DNA of 42,765 bases, taken from positions 1-42,765 of the forward strand of contig JAQGJX010000174.1 of the NCBI GenBank assembly GCA_028290405.1, read 5' to 3'. How positions within the stretch are numbered: position 1 is the stretch's first letter; each line of letters begins with the position of its first letter. This DNA comes from Hyphomicrobiales bacterium. Its GTDB lineage: Bacteria > Pseudomonadota > Alphaproteobacteria > Rhizobiales > Beijerinckiaceae. The position numbers and the translations under genes are program-made. The notes under the pieces are model-generated. The model saw only the letters and a program-made list of their open reading frames with translations. It did not search any database and was not told where the DNA came from. This document shows positions 24,759-33,391 of the stretch, piece by piece.

Positions 24759-25646
24759 GTGCGTGCGTGGGGTCTTTTGGCGATTCTGGCTCTGGCGGGC
24801 TGCAGCGGCGAACCGAAGCTGCGCGCGGACAGCGAGGCCAATTTCCGGCGTTCCTACGAGCGCATCGCGCGGGTCGCCAGCGCAGAGCGCCTCGCGACGC
24901 TGGACGGCGCCCTGAAGGCTATCCTGCAGGCCCGGGCCCGCATTTACGACATGGACCGGACGGAGGGGTTTTCCGGCGCCGCCGAAATCGCCCCGGGCTC
25001 GCGGGCGTTCACGCCGCTGGTGGAGAACTGGACGCAGGCCCGCGCCGCGCTGGTGGCGAGCCAGATCGGCCCCATGGTGGACGAGCGCACCATCGACGAG
25101 GTCCTCGCGCTGGCGGCCCGGCGCGAGGCGGCGGCCGCCGCGCGGCTTGCGCAATGGGCCGCGCGCCTCAACGCGCCCCTCGACGGCATGTGGAGAATCG
25201 AACGCGTCCCGCAGATTCCCGTTCTGGGAGAGCGCGACAAGGAGCTGCTGGCGCGGGTGAAGATCACCGGAGAGAGCCAGATGGCGCTGGGCGCGGGCGA
25301 CGGCGCGCGCGGCGTGGTCGCCTTCCTGATCGAGAACGGGCTGGAAACGCCGCTGCGCTCGGTGCTTTTGTCGACCCGCGACCCGGCGCGGGCCGGCGAA
25401 GCGCTGGAGGCCTCGTTCGAATACGTCTTCCCGGCGAGCCTGCCGCCCGGCTCCACGCAACGCGTCATCAGCCGCATCGTCTGGCCCGCGCAGGGGCTCG
25501 CCCCCGGCTTGAAGAGCGCACTTCGCCTGCATGTGGCGGGCGTGCAGGACAAGGCGGGCCAGGCCATCGGCCTTGCGGCGCGGGCCGGCGAGCCCGAGCC
25601 CCCGGAGGCGTGGGACCCGCTCTCTCAAAGGCCAAGCTATCATTGA
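24759..25646 (+). CDS. Putative lipoprotein of unknown function
   Basis: A 295-residue protein starting with a short signal peptide and a lipobox LAGC (C15), so it is probably lipid-anchored. A GTG at 24759 with GGAGGAG upstream gives a compact n-region/h-region; the earlier ATG at 24705 would add a long arginine-rich tail unlike a signal peptide. The mature part is helical at first (residues 20-150, Ala/Arg-rich, coiled-coil-like) and then beta-rich (LLARVKITGESQM, SFEYVFPASLPPGS). No domain is recognised. It is followed by the Pho-box region of the phosphate operon and probably is separate from it. Confidence 0.72.
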   Translation: MRAWGLLAILALAGCSGEPKLRADSEANFRRSYERIARVASAERLATLDGALKAILQARARIYDMDRTEGFSGAAEIAPGSRAFTPLVENWTQARAALVASQIGPMVDERTIDEVLALAARREAAAAARLAQWAARLNAPLDGMWRIERVPQIPVLGERDKELLARVKITGESQMALGAGDGARGVVAFLIENGLETPLRSVLLSTRDPARAGEALEASFEYVFPASLPPGSTQRVISRIVWPAQGLAPGLKSALRLHVAGVQDKAGQAIGLAARAGEPEPPEAWDPLSQRPSYH

Positions 25647-25706
25647 AACGGCTCGCCTCTCCACAAGGCTGAGTTGCCCCGCGCGGCCGGACATTGTAGC
25701 CCCTTC

Positions 25707-25724
25707 GTGACAGTTTGATGAAAC
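25707..25724. promoter_or_regulatory. Pho-box-like site upstream of DUF47-pit
   Basis: On the minus strand it reads GTTTCAT-CAAA-CTGTCAC. The second half matches the PhoB half-site CTGTCA(T/C) and the first half matches at five of seven positions, with the canonical 11-base period. It lies 59 bases before the DUF47 start. In Sinorhizobium meliloti PhoB represses orfA-pit, and a reversed site here would be compatible. Confidence 0.55.
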
Positions 25725-25783
25725 TGGAGCCCTGCCCGGCGCGTCATGCCCCGCGGGTTCGCCGCACAAGAAGGTTCGCTTGC

Positions 25784-26425
25784 ATGAGATGGTTCCGCGC
25801 CCTGATGCCCCGCGAAGAGAAGTTCTTCGACATGTTCAACCGCCAGTCGAAGACGCTGGAGCTGGGGGCGCAGGCCCTGCGCGCCCTGCTGGAGGGCGGA
25901 CCTGATTCGGCGCGCTATTGCGCTCTTGTGATGCAGCACGAGGAAGAGGCGGACGCCATCACCCGCGAAGTGCTGCTGGCGGTGGGACGCACCTTCATCA
26001 CGCCGTTCGACCGCGGCGACATCAAGGACCTCATCACCCTGATGGACGACGCCATCGACCAGATGCAGAAGACCGCCAAAAGCACGCGGCTCTACGAGAT
26101 CACGAAGTTCGAGCCGAACATGAAGACCATGGGCGACCAGATCGTGAAGGTCGCGGCGCTCACGGCGGCGGCGACGCCGCTCATGGCGTCCATTGGCGAG
26201 AACTCCGCCAAGCTGAACGCCTACGCGCAGGAAGTGGTGCGCATCGAGGAGGCCTCCGACACGCTTTACGACGAAGGCCGCCGGGCGCTGTTCCTGACGC
26301 ACCGCAACGAGGACCCGCTCGCCTTCGTGGTCGGCTGCGACGTGTACGAGCATCTGGAGAAGGTTCTGGATCGCTTCGAGGACGTGGCGAACAAGATCAG
26401 CAGCATTCTCATCGAACACCTCTGA
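25784..26425 (+). CDS. DUF47/PhoU-like phosphate transport regulator (OrfA/YkaA-type)
   Basis: A 213-residue all-helical protein of the DUF47 family, related to PhoU. It contains MPREEKFFDMFNRQSKTL near the N-terminus, HEEEADAITREVLLAVGRTF near residue 55 with acidic residues of a metal-binding PhoU-like repeat, and the C-terminal FEDVANKISSILIEHL. It is encoded nine bases upstream of a Pit phosphate transporter, the standard arrangement of the alphaproteobacterial orfA-pit operon, where it is needed for or modulates Pit activity. The ATG at 25784 begins the family domain directly. Confidence 0.93.
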   Translation: MRWFRALMPREEKFFDMFNRQSKTLELGAQALRALLEGGPDSARYCALVMQHEEEADAITREVLLAVGRTFITPFDRGDIKDLITLMDDAIDQMQKTAKSTRLYEITKFEPNMKTMGDQIVKVAALTAAATPLMASIGENSAKLNAYAQEVVRIEEASDTLYDEGRRALFLTHRNEDPLAFVVGCDVYEHLEKVLDRFEDVANKISSILIEHL

Positions 26426-26434
26426 GGACGGCGC

Positions 26435-27421
26435 ATGAGCTTCCTCCTTGCGCTGATCGTCGTCGCGCTGCTGTTCGATTTCCTGAACGGGCTGCATGAC
26501 GCGGCGAACTCCATCGCCACCATCGTGTCGACCCGCGTGCTGCGCCCGCAGTACGCGGTGTTCTGGGCCGCGTTCTTCAACTTCATCGCCTTCCTGTTCT
26601 TCGGCCTGCACGTGGCCGAGACGGTGGGACGCGGCATCGTCACGCCCGACATCATCGACGACCACGTGATCTTCGGCGCGCTCATGGGCGCGATCTTCTG
26701 GAACGTCGCGACCTGGTACTGGGGCATTCCGTCGAGCAGTTCGCACGCTCTCATCGGTGGCTTGTTGGGCGCTGGCGTCGCCAAGGGCGGCCTCGGAGCC
26801 GTCGTCGCCAGCGGCGCATTGAAGACCGCGTTCGCCATCTTTCTGTCGCCGGCGATCGGCTTCCTGCTGGCGCTCGTGCTGGTGTTGCTCGTCTCCTGGA
26901 TCTTCGTGCGGACGGTGCCTTCGCGCGTGGACGCCTATTTTCGCATCATGCAGTTTGGCTCCGCGTCGCTCTATTCGCTGGGCCACGGCGGCAACGACGC
27001 CCAGAAGACAATGGGGATCATCGCCGTGTTGCTGTTCTCGCACGGGCAGCTAGGCTCCGAGTTCTACGTCCCGTTCTGGGTCGTCATCACCTGCCAGGCG
27101 GCGATGGGGCTCGGCACGCTGTTCGGCGGCTGGCGTATCGTCCACACCATGGGCAGCAAGATCACCCGGCTGACGCCCATGCAGGGCTTCTGCGCTGAGA
27201 CCGGCGGCGCGATCACCCTCTTCGGCGCCACGGCGCTGGGCATTCCCGTGTCCACCACGCATACGATCACCGGCTCCATCGTGGGCGTGGGCGCGGCGCG
27301 GCGGGTCTCAGCAGTGCGTTGGAACATCGCGCAGAGCATCGTGATCGCGTGGATCGTCACCATGCCGATGGCGGGGCTGGCGGCGGCGGGCGCATATTTC
27401 CTGTCGCGCGCCATCTTCTAG
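26435..27421 (+). CDS. pit: PiT-family low-affinity inorganic phosphate transporter
   Basis: A 328-residue polytopic membrane protein. Both PiT signature repeats are present: FLNGLHDAANSIATIVSTR at the N-terminus, and GHGGNDAQKTMGI near residue 186, with STTHTITGSIVG near residue 275. These proteins import metal-phosphate complexes in symport with protons and form the constitutive, lower-affinity phosphate route. At 328 residues it is the short alphaproteobacterial form. It forms an operon with the DUF47 gene and converges with pstS. Confidence 0.94.
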   Translation: MSFLLALIVVALLFDFLNGLHDAANSIATIVSTRVLRPQYAVFWAAFFNFIAFLFFGLHVAETVGRGIVTPDIIDDHVIFGALMGAIFWNVATWYWGIPSSSSHALIGGLLGAGVAKGGLGAVVASGALKTAFAIFLSPAIGFLLALVLVLLVSWIFVRTVPSRVDAYFRIMQFGSASLYSLGHGGNDAQKTMGIIAVLLFSHGQLGSEFYVPFWVVITCQAAMGLGTLFGGWRIVHTMGSKITRLTPMQGFCAETGGAITLFGATALGIPVSTTHTITGSIVGVGAARRVSAVRWNIAQSIVIAWIVTMPMAGLAAAGAYFLSRAIF

Positions 27422-27442
27422 GTCGCTGCGCCGGACGCCGAA

Positions 27443-27466
27443 AGGGGAGGACGAACGCCCTCCCCT
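27443..27466. terminator. Terminator-like hairpin between pit and pstS
   Basis: AGGGGAGG / CCTCCCCT form a perfect 8-bp stem with an eight-base loop in the 81-base gap between two convergent genes. It may serve both; no T-tract is evident. Confidence 0.5.
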
Positions 27467-27502
27467 CCGATCAGCCCGAGAGGGCGAGTTCAATATCCAG
27501 GC

Positions 27503-28525
27503 TTACTTGGCGATGTCGTTGTCCCAGGTCGCCTTGACGAGGGTCACGACGCTGTCGGGCATGGGCACGTAGTCGAGTTCCTCGGCCATCTTGTCGCCCT
27601 TCTCGAAGGCCCATGCGAAGAACTTCAGGGCTTCCGCGGCGGCCGCTTTATCTTTAGGCGCCTTGTGGATGAGGATGAAGGTCGCAGCGGTGATCGGCCA
27701 CGAGGCGTCGCCCGGCTGATTCGTGAGGATCAGGCGATAGCCGGGCGCGCTGGCCCAGTCGGCGTTCGCCGCCGCGGCCTGGAAGGCCGCCGTGGTGGGC
27801 GCAAGCGTCTTGCCGGCCTTGTTCACAAGGTTCGTGTAGGTGAGCTTGCTCTGCTTGGCGTAGGCGTATTCCACGTAGCCGATCGAGTTCTTCGTCTGCG
27901 CCACGTTGCCAGCGACGCCCTCGTTGCCGCGCGCGCCCACGCCCACCGGCCATTCAACGGCCTGGCCTGCGCCCACCTTCGTCTTCCACTCGGGGCTGAC
28001 TTCCGCGAGGTAATTGGTCCACACGAACGTGGTGCCCGAACCATCCGAACGGCGCACGACCGAGATCGGCGCGCCGGGGAGCTTCACTGACGGGTTGAGC
28101 TTCTTGATCGCCTCGTGATCCCACGTCTTGATCTTGCCGAGGTAGATGTCGGCGACGGTCGGGCCGTCGAGGACCATTTCGCCCGACTTCACTCCTTCGA
28201 CGTTCACGATGGCGACCAGCGCGCCCATGACCTGCGGCCATTGAACGAGGCCGCCCGCGTCGAGCTGCTCCTTGGTGAGGGGAGCGTCGGTGGCGCCGAA
28301 CACCACGGTCTTGGCCTGGATCTGCTTGATGCCTGCGCCAGAACCGATGGACTGGTAGTTCAGGCCCACCCCGGTCTCTTTCTTGTAGGCGTCGGCCCAC
28401 TTGGAATAGATCGGATAGGGGAAGGTCGCGCCCGCGCCGGTGATGTCGGCGGCGTGCGCCGGAAGGAGGGCGAGCATCGCGGCGCCAGCCAGCGCGGCGG
28501 GGCGGAAAATGGTCTTGAGGTCCAT
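27503..28525 (-). CDS. pstS: PstS high-affinity phosphate-binding protein
   Basis: A 340-residue periplasmic phosphate-binding protein. The signal peptide ends at about residue 26 (LPAHA-A), followed by the hallmark [20 protein letters not shown]; phosphate-binding loops are visible as [10 protein letters not shown] and [16 protein letters not shown], and [12 protein letters not shown] completes the set. The ATG at 28525 starts the signal peptide. A strong Pho box lies 61 bases upstream, so it should be induced by phosphate starvation. Unusually, pstC, pstA and pstB do not follow; the gene is alone and converges with pit. Confidence 0.95.
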   Translation of the reverse strand: MDLKTIFRPAALAGAAMLALLPAHAADITGAGATFPYPIYSKWADAYKKETGVGLNYQSIGSGAGIKQIQAKTVVFGATDAPLTKEQLDAGGLVQWPQVMGALVAIVNVEGVKSGEMVLDGPTVADIYLGKIKTWDHEAIKKLNPSVKLPGAPISVVRRSDGSGTTFVWTNYLAEVSPEWKTKVGAGQAVEWPVGVGARGNEGVAGNVAQTKNSIGYVEYAYAKQSKLTYTNLVNKAGKTLAPTTAAFQAAAANADWASAPGYRLILTNQPGDASWPITAATFILIHKAPKDKAAAAEALKFFAWAFEKGDKMAEELDYVPMPDSVVTLVKATWDNDIAK

Positions 28526-28585
28526 GGGACGCCTCTGTTCTTGCGCCGGAACGCCCCGGCGGCAAGGCAGGTCTAGCGTCCCAAG

Positions 28586-28603
28586 GTGACAGTTCGACGA
28601 CAG
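28586..28603 (-). promoter_or_regulatory. Pho box upstream of pstS
   Basis: Read on the minus strand the site is CTGTCGT-CGAA-CTGTCAC, two PhoB half-sites in the canonical 11-base period with one mismatch to CTGTCAT/CTGTCAC. Ten bases downstream lies TAGACC, placed as a -10 element would be when PhoB replaces -35 recognition. Confidence 0.82.
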
Positions 28604-28619
28604 CGCAAGCGGCGAATCT

Positions 28620-29738
28620 TCAAGCCTCGGGCCGATACGGCTGGCGCAGCCCCAGACGCTCGAGGCGCGGCAGGATTTCATCGCGCAGCACCGGAAAGTG
28701 CTCGATGTAGTTCACCAAACCGACCGCCATGCCGTCGAGCCCCGCTTGGCTGAGCCGCTGGAGCTGGGCGGCGACCTGATCGTAGCTGCCCACAACGGGC
28801 GTCGTGCCGACGCCAGCCACCAGATGCTGGGCGCGCGTGCGCAAAACGTCCGGCGGCACCGTCTGCCCGCCGCCCGCAAGGCGGATGGCGAGGATGTGGT
28901 CGGCCGCCTCCCAGTCGCCCATCTCGTGGACGATGTAGTTGTAATAGTCCTGCGTCTCTTTCTCGGTCGGCCTGGTGATGAGGTGGCCGCTGGCGTACAC
29001 GCCCGGCCTGCGGCCCGCAGGCGCCATCGCGCGCACGCTGCGAACGGATTCAGGCACGAGATCGACGTCGTAGATGGTGATGAACAGGCAGTCCGCATGG
29101 CGCGCCGCGAACCCGCGCCCGGCCGCCGAGGCGCCCGCGCTCATGATCATCGGCCGCCCGCCGCCGTAGGGCTTGGGCTTGCCCAGCACGCCCTTGAGCT
29201 GGAAGTGCTCGCCGTCAAAATCGAACGGCTCGCCGCTCGACCAGATTTTCTCGACGACGGAGAGCCATTCTTCCGAATAGCCGTAACGGTCGTCATGCTC
29301 GCGCAGGGCCACGCCGAACATGTCGAACTCGCCGCGGTTCCAGCCCGACACGATGTTGACCCCGAAGCGCCCGCGCCCGACGTGGTCCGCCGTCACCATC
29401 TGCTTGGCGGCGAAGACTGGGTTCACGAACGCCACGTGCAGCGTGCAGAACGCCGAGATGCGTTTCGTGGAAGCCAACAGGCCCGTCGCCCAGGTGAGCG
29501 TCTCCCACGTCGTGCCCTCGGTGTCCGTCTCGCCGCGATAGCCGTGCCAGCGCCCGATGGGCAGCAGGAACTCGAGGCCGGCCTCGTCGGCGAGCCGCGC
29601 GGCTTCCAGATTGTTCTCCCAGCTCTGGTCCCACCGCTCGGGCGCCTTCGTCATGGTGAGCCCGCCCGAGCAGTTCATGGCGAACAGCCCGAGCTTGAAC
29701 CGGTTCTGGTTGTCCATGCGGGTCGGCGGACGGGGCAT
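28620..29738 (-). CDS. LLM-class flavin monooxygenase, RutA/SfnG/SsuD-like
   Basis: A 372-residue luciferase-like monooxygenase closer to the pyrimidine (RutA), dimethylsulfone (SfnG) and alkanesulfonate (SsuD) enzymes than to the two LLM paralogues at 9.8-14 kb. Diagnostic blocks are [19 protein letters not shown] near residue 57, [19 protein letters not shown] near residue 120 and EFDMFG. It would use FMNH2 and O2 to cleave a C-S bond or a heteroaromatic amide. GGAG lies eight bases before the ATG. The GST gene is 15 bases upstream, so the pair form an operon in which glutathione may trap a reactive product. No flavin reductase is adjacent. Confidence 0.9.
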   Translation of the reverse strand: MPRPPTRMDNQNRFKLGLFAMNCSGGLTMTKAPERWDQSWENNLEAARLADEAGLEFLLPIGRWHGYRGETDTEGTTWETLTWATGLLASTKRISAFCTLHVAFVNPVFAAKQMVTADHVGRGRFGVNIVSGWNRGEFDMFGVALREHDDRYGYSEEWLSVVEKIWSSGEPFDFDGEHFQLKGVLGKPKPYGGGRPMIMSAGASAAGRGFAARHADCLFITIYDVDLVPESVRSVRAMAPAGRRPGVYASGHLITRPTEKETQDYYNYIVHEMGDWEAADHILAIRLAGGGQTVPPDVLRTRAQHLVAGVGTTPVVGSYDQVAAQLQRLSQAGLDGMAVGLVNYIEHFPVLRDEILPRLERLGLRQPYRPEA

Positions 29739-29753
29739 GCTGGACTCCGGGCT

Positions 29754-30575
29754 CTAAGCGGTCGCCTTGGCGTTGGCCTGCGCGACGCGCGGCCACAGCG
29801 GCCGGGAGATCCGCTCGTAATTGTCCAGCGCGGCTTGCGGAATGTAGTCGAGGATCGCCGCCTTGAAGCTCGGTCGGGCCTTGGCGCGCGCGTACCAGTC
29901 CGTCACCGCCGGGAAGCGCTCGCGCCACAGCCCCTCGCAGGCCAGCATCTCGAGCCGGTAAAAGAACGACACGAGGCCCACGTCAGCCAGCGTGAACGCG
30001 TCGCCCGCGAGCCACGCCGACTTGCCCAGCGCCTTCTCCATGTCGGAGAAGTGCTTGGCGAGCTTGTAGAGCGCATCGGTGACGATGGCGGATTCAAGCC
30101 CCTCCTCCAGCATGCGGCGCCACTTCTCGCGCTTGGCCGGATCGGGAATGCCCGCATAGCGCTTCACGCGCTCCTCCGGCGTCTTCTGCATGAGGTCGTG
30201 GCGGAAGACGATGCTGGCCGTCATGGTGTTGATGGTGTCGTGGATCGTGTCTTCCTTCTTGGTCCACAGATGCACGCGCGCGCGGCCCAGCGCGTCGGCG
30301 GGACGCAGGGGCCGGGACGGGAAGGCGTCGTCGAGGTATTCGTTGATGACGGTGGATTCGGTGATCACCGCCCCGTCGTGCAACAGCGTCGGCACCACCG
30401 CGTTGGGATTGAGCTTCATGTAATCGGGGTCGAACTGCTCGCCCTTGTGCAGGTTGACCATGCGTCCTTCGAACGAGAGCCCTTTTTCCGCAAGGGCCAT
30501 GCGCACCTTGGCGGCGCAGACCGCCGTGTCGGCATGGTAGAGAACGAGGCCAGCAGCCTCCGACGACGTGTTCAC
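29754..30575 (-). CDS. Glutathione S-transferase family protein
   Basis: A 273-residue GST. The N-terminal thioredoxin-like domain carries YHADTAVCAAKVRMALAEKG, NPNAVVPTLLHDG with the cis-proline, and the ES motif in ITESTVINEYL that contacts the glutathione gamma-glutamyl part. The C-terminal helical domain (LADVGLVSFFYRLEML) follows after a longer than usual linker. A GTG start at 30575 is chosen, as GGAGGAA lies eight bases upstream and no ATG is nearby. It leads the LLM gene in one operon; DCM dehalogenase- or ether-cleaving-type GSTs also have this two-domain layout, so a catabolic thiol transfer is possible. Confidence 0.88.
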   Translation of the reverse strand: MNTSSEAAGLVLYHADTAVCAAKVRMALAEKGLSFEGRMVNLHKGEQFDPDYMKLNPNAVVPTLLHDGAVITESTVINEYLDDAFPSRPLRPADALGRARVHLWTKKEDTIHDTINTMTASIVFRHDLMQKTPEERVKRYAGIPDPAKREKWRRMLEEGLESAIVTDALYKLAKHFSDMEKALGKSAWLAGDAFTLADVGLVSFFYRLEMLACEGLWRERFPAVTDWYARAKARPSFKAAILDYIPQAALDNYERISRPLWPRVAQANAKATA

Positions 30576-30690
30576 AGGGCGTTCCTCCGATTTTCCCCAG
30601 TGTATCGCGGCCGGGCCCGGCAGGTCCAGCGCGCTTGACAGCGGCGCGGGGGTGCGGATGCTCGGCGCACAAAACAGGGAGGAACACAGC

Positions 30691-31224
30691 ATGCCCATCC
30701 GCCGCGTGGTCACCGGCTACGACGCGCAGGGGCGTTCATGCTTCGTCATGGACGGCCCCGCGCCTCACACCTCGCAGCGCGTCCCGGGCGGCACGCACGT
30801 AACGGAACTCTGGCGCACCCTCTCGACGCCCGCCGACAACGCCGACCCGGCGGACCACACGGCGCCGCCCTACCGGCTGCTGCCGCCCGAGAACGGCAGC
30901 GTGCTGCGCATCATCACGTATCCGCCCGACAGCGTTCGCCTGGGCGCCATTGCGGCCGAGCGCGCGAACGCGGCGCACGACACCAGCGGCCGCGCGGCCG
31001 CGACCGACCATAACAATCCGCGCCACCCGGGCTTCCACAAGACGAATTCGACGGACTACGCCATCGTGCTGTCGGGCGAGATCTACGCGCTGATGGACGA
31101 GGGCGAGACGCTGCTGAAGGCGGGAGACGTGCTGATCCAGCGCGGCACGAACCACGCATGGAGCAACCGCACGCAGGAGAACGCGGTGCTGGCCTTCGTG
31201 CTGATCGACGCCAAGCCGCTGTAA
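30691..31224 (+). CDS. Single-domain cupin protein
   Basis: A 177-residue protein with a C-terminal cupin_2 domain: FHKTNSTDYAIVLSGEIYAL and AGDVLIQRGTNHAWSNRT supply the two cupin motifs, with histidines at HK and NHAW as possible metal ligands. The N-terminal half (residues 1-90) is a family-specific extension. Related proteins appear near dioxygenase genes, but their reaction is not established. GGGAGGAA precedes the ATG. It is divergent from the GST-LLM operon; a TTGACA at 30635-30640 in the gap could be its -35, with no convincing -10. Confidence 0.85.
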   Translation: MPIRRVVTGYDAQGRSCFVMDGPAPHTSQRVPGGTHVTELWRTLSTPADNADPADHTAPPYRLLPPENGSVLRIITYPPDSVRLGAIAAERANAAHDTSGRAAATDHNNPRHPGFHKTNSTDYAIVLSGEIYALMDEGETLLKAGDVLIQRGTNHAWSNRTQENAVLAFVLIDAKPL

Positions 31225-31246
31225 GGGTTTCGCGTCAGGGCGGACG

Positions 31247-31272
31247 GGCGGCGCCGTGTTCGGGGCGCCGCC
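31247..31272. terminator. Bidirectional terminator-like hairpin
   Basis: GGCGGCGCC / GGCGCCGCC form a perfect 9-bp stem with an eight-base loop in the 54-base gap between the convergent cupin and TctC genes. Confidence 0.55.
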
Positions 31273-31278
31273 GCTGGC

Positions 31279-32319
31279 CTACTTGCCCGTTTTGAGCACT
31301 TCCTTCAGGCGGGCGACCACCGCGGGAGGCGTGTTGTACATCTCCTCCAGCAGCTTCTGCATGTCGGCGCCGTTCGTCGGCGAGGGCTCCTCGCCCATGA
31401 TCTTGCTGAATTCGGCGCGCAGGGCGGGCTCGTTCAGGGCGGCCATGAAGGCTGCGCGCACTTCCTTCGTGCGTTCCGCCGGCATGCCGGGGGGCGCCAG
31501 GTAGGGCCGCGTGATCGCCTGCGGGGCGACCAGCACGCGCATCATCTGCTTGCCGGCCTCGTCGGGAATGAGGTCGAGCGCCAGCGGCACGTCCATGGCC
31601 TCAGGGTGCTTCTTCAGCCCGAGCTGCACGATGAAGTTCAGCTTCTTGTCGCGCATCCAGTCGGGCTTGGAGGATTTGAGGCTCGACCAGCCCCAGCCGC
31701 AGCGCCCGTCGGTCTCCCCGCGCTCGATGGCCATGATGGTTTCCTGCGTGCCCACATAGCCCGAGATGATGCGGAATTTGGTGCCCAGCGTCGCGTTGAG
31801 GGCCAGCGGGAAAATGTCCGTCGAGGAGGCCGCGCCCGTGCCGGCGACGGTGACCTCCTTCGCCTTCGCGTCCTCGATGGTCTTGATGGGGGACGTGTGC
31901 CAGGTGGTGCAGAAGCTGACGTCGTTTTCCAGCGCGCCCACGGCGGTGAAATCGCTGATCTTGTACTTCACCTCGCGGGTGGAGATCAGCGGTTCGATGA
32001 GCGGGCCTGTGGCGAAGGCCCCGATATACGTGCCGTCGCGCGGGGCGACCGAATACAGGTATTCCACAAGGCGCACGCCGCCCGCCCCCGGCATGAGCTG
32101 CACCTGCACGTTCGGCTCGCCCGGCAGGTGCTTGCCGATGTAGCGCGACATCATGCGCGCGCCGATGTCGATGCCGCCGCCCGCCGTGCCCCCCACGGCG
32201 ATGATGACCGGCTTGCCCTTGAAATAGCCCTCGCTCTGCGCGAAGGCGGCGCCCGCCGGAGCTCCGGCGACGGCGGCGAACGCGAGAACGCGCAGGGGCG
32301 CGGACATGACGTGACGCAT
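31279..32319 (-). CDS. TctC/Bug-family solute-binding protein (divergent)
   Basis: A 346-residue exported binding protein of the tripartite tricarboxylate family. After a signal peptide (residues 1 to about 27, GAAFAQ) come VIIAVGGTAGGGIDIGARMM and the LMPGAGGVRLVEYLY block, which are recognisable but depart from the usual IVPFAAGG pattern, so ligand specificity probably differs from the other two copies here. GGAGGG precedes the ATG at 32319. It is 45 bases downstream of the extradiol dioxygenase gene and probably in its operon. No TctA/TctB genes are present. Confidence 0.88.
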   Translation of the reverse strand: MRHVMSAPLRVLAFAAVAGAPAGAAFAQSEGYFKGKPVIIAVGGTAGGGIDIGARMMSRYIGKHLPGEPNVQVQLMPGAGGVRLVEYLYSVAPRDGTYIGAFATGPLIEPLISTREVKYKISDFTAVGALENDVSFCTTWHTSPIKTIEDAKAKEVTVAGTGAASSTDIFPLALNATLGTKFRIISGYVGTQETIMAIERGETDGRCGWGWSSLKSSKPDWMRDKKLNFIVQLGLKKHPEAMDVPLALDLIPDEAGKQMMRVLVAPQAITRPYLAPPGMPAERTKEVRAAFMAALNEPALRAEFSKIMGEEPSPTNGADMQKLLEEMYNTPPAVVARLKEVLKTGK

Positions 32320-32364
32320 TGGACTTCCCTCCCTTGATGTTTCTTGATCGATGTCGCCGCAGCC

Positions 32365-33255
32365 TTACGGATAGCCCGGGAACGTGCCGAACGAGCCGAA
32401 GCCCCAAGCGCTGCGCATGGTCTCTTTGGGCCATTTCTTAGGGCGCAGCGGCATTTCCTCATGCCACGGACGCGGCTCCCAATAGCCCAGCTCCTCGTCC
32501 TTCATCAGGTCCATCTCGCAGAAGCACTCGACGCGCAGGTCGTCGGGGTTGCGGTGATAGGCGGCGACGTTGTGGCCGACGATGTGGCGCAGCGGGCCCC
32601 AGACGAGCTGGACTTCGTTCTTGGCCAGCACTTCGCAGGTGCGGTGGATTTCGCCCCAGTCCTTCACCTCGAAGGCGATGTGATGCAGGCGCGGCGTCTC
32701 GTAGCGCACGAAGTTCACCGTGTGATGGTCGGGCCCGCAGCGCATGAAGACGAAGTGATCGCCCATCCAGTCCGACACCCGGAAGCCGAGCACCTCCTGG
32801 TAGAACTCGGTCATCTTCTGCACGTCCTGCACGCGGCTGGCCACATGGCCGAACTTCAGCGGCGACACGCCGCCCTCCGACTTGTCGCGCTTCTGGAATT
32901 CGTATTCCGAGTAGACCTCGATCAGCGTGCCCTTGGGATCGAGGAAGGTGACGGCCTCGCGCACGCCGGGCGAAATATCGGTGCGGCGCTCGCTGGCGAT
33001 TCCCTTGGCGGTCAGGGACCGCTCGATCTCGGAGAGGTCGCGGCCGGGCGCGATCTGGAAGCTGAGGCGGTGCATTTCGGCGTCCCCGCCCTGCTCCAGC
33101 GCAATCGCCTCCTGGCCCAGCTTGGTGGCGAAGAAGGCGCGCTTGCCGTCGCTCTCCACCAGCGACAGGCCCATCACGTGCGTCCAGTAGTCGATCTGCC
33201 TGGCGAGGTCGGGCGTCGAAAACGTCGCGTGCCCAAGGCGCTTCACCTGAATCAT
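32365..33255 (-). CDS. Type I extradiol dioxygenase (catechol 2,3-dioxygenase-like, VOC fold)
   Basis: A 296-residue two-domain vicinal-oxygen-chelate protein. Iron ligands predicted by comparison with XylE are H137 (KFGHVAS), H191 or H192 (RLHHIAFEV) and E243 (LRVECFCE), and the second-sphere histidine region GPLRHIVGHN is also kept. It should cleave a catechol next to the two hydroxyls using Fe(II) and O2. A C-terminal extension rich in Trp/Pro (residues 258-296) is beyond the usual end. The ATG at 33255 begins the first domain. Neither a hydroxymuconic semialdehyde dehydrogenase nor hydrolase is adjacent; its partner is a TctC binding protein. Confidence 0.9.
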   Translation of the reverse strand: MIQVKRLGHATFSTPDLARQIDYWTHVMGLSLVESDGKRAFFATKLGQEAIALEQGGDAEMHRLSFQIAPGRDLSEIERSLTAKGIASERRTDISPGVREAVTFLDPKGTLIEVYSEYEFQKRDKSEGGVSPLKFGHVASRVQDVQKMTEFYQEVLGFRVSDWMGDHFVFMRCGPDHHTVNFVRYETPRLHHIAFEVKDWGEIHRTCEVLAKNEVQLVWGPLRHIVGHNVAAYHRNPDDLRVECFCEMDLMKDEELGYWEPRPWHEEMPLRPKKWPKETMRSAWGFGSFGTFPGYP

Positions 33256-33391
33256 CTGTCTCTCCCCCGATATGTTCGCGCCAGCATAGCCACCGGGCGG
33301 GCGATGCGCCAGCAAGAGGCGAGGCGGCGGAGCGAAGGCCTGTTGCGGCCTGCGGGCAAGTCCGCGCTATATGGGGACCAGGAGGCGGCCC

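Noticed and set aside
23255-25672. A plus-strand frame of about 800 codons across the crotonase and lipoprotein region
   Set aside because: It runs antisense to the enoyl-CoA hydratase with no recognisable domain and low-complexity Ala/Arg/Gly composition; it is a codon-bias shadow.
25640-27043. Reverse frame of 467 codons opposite DUF47 and pit
   Set aside because: His/Glu/Arg-rich low-complexity sequence opposite two well-conserved genes.
28698-30638. Plus-strand frame of about 640 codons opposite the LLM and GST genes
   Set aside because: No domain; the opposite strand encodes two intact enzymes.
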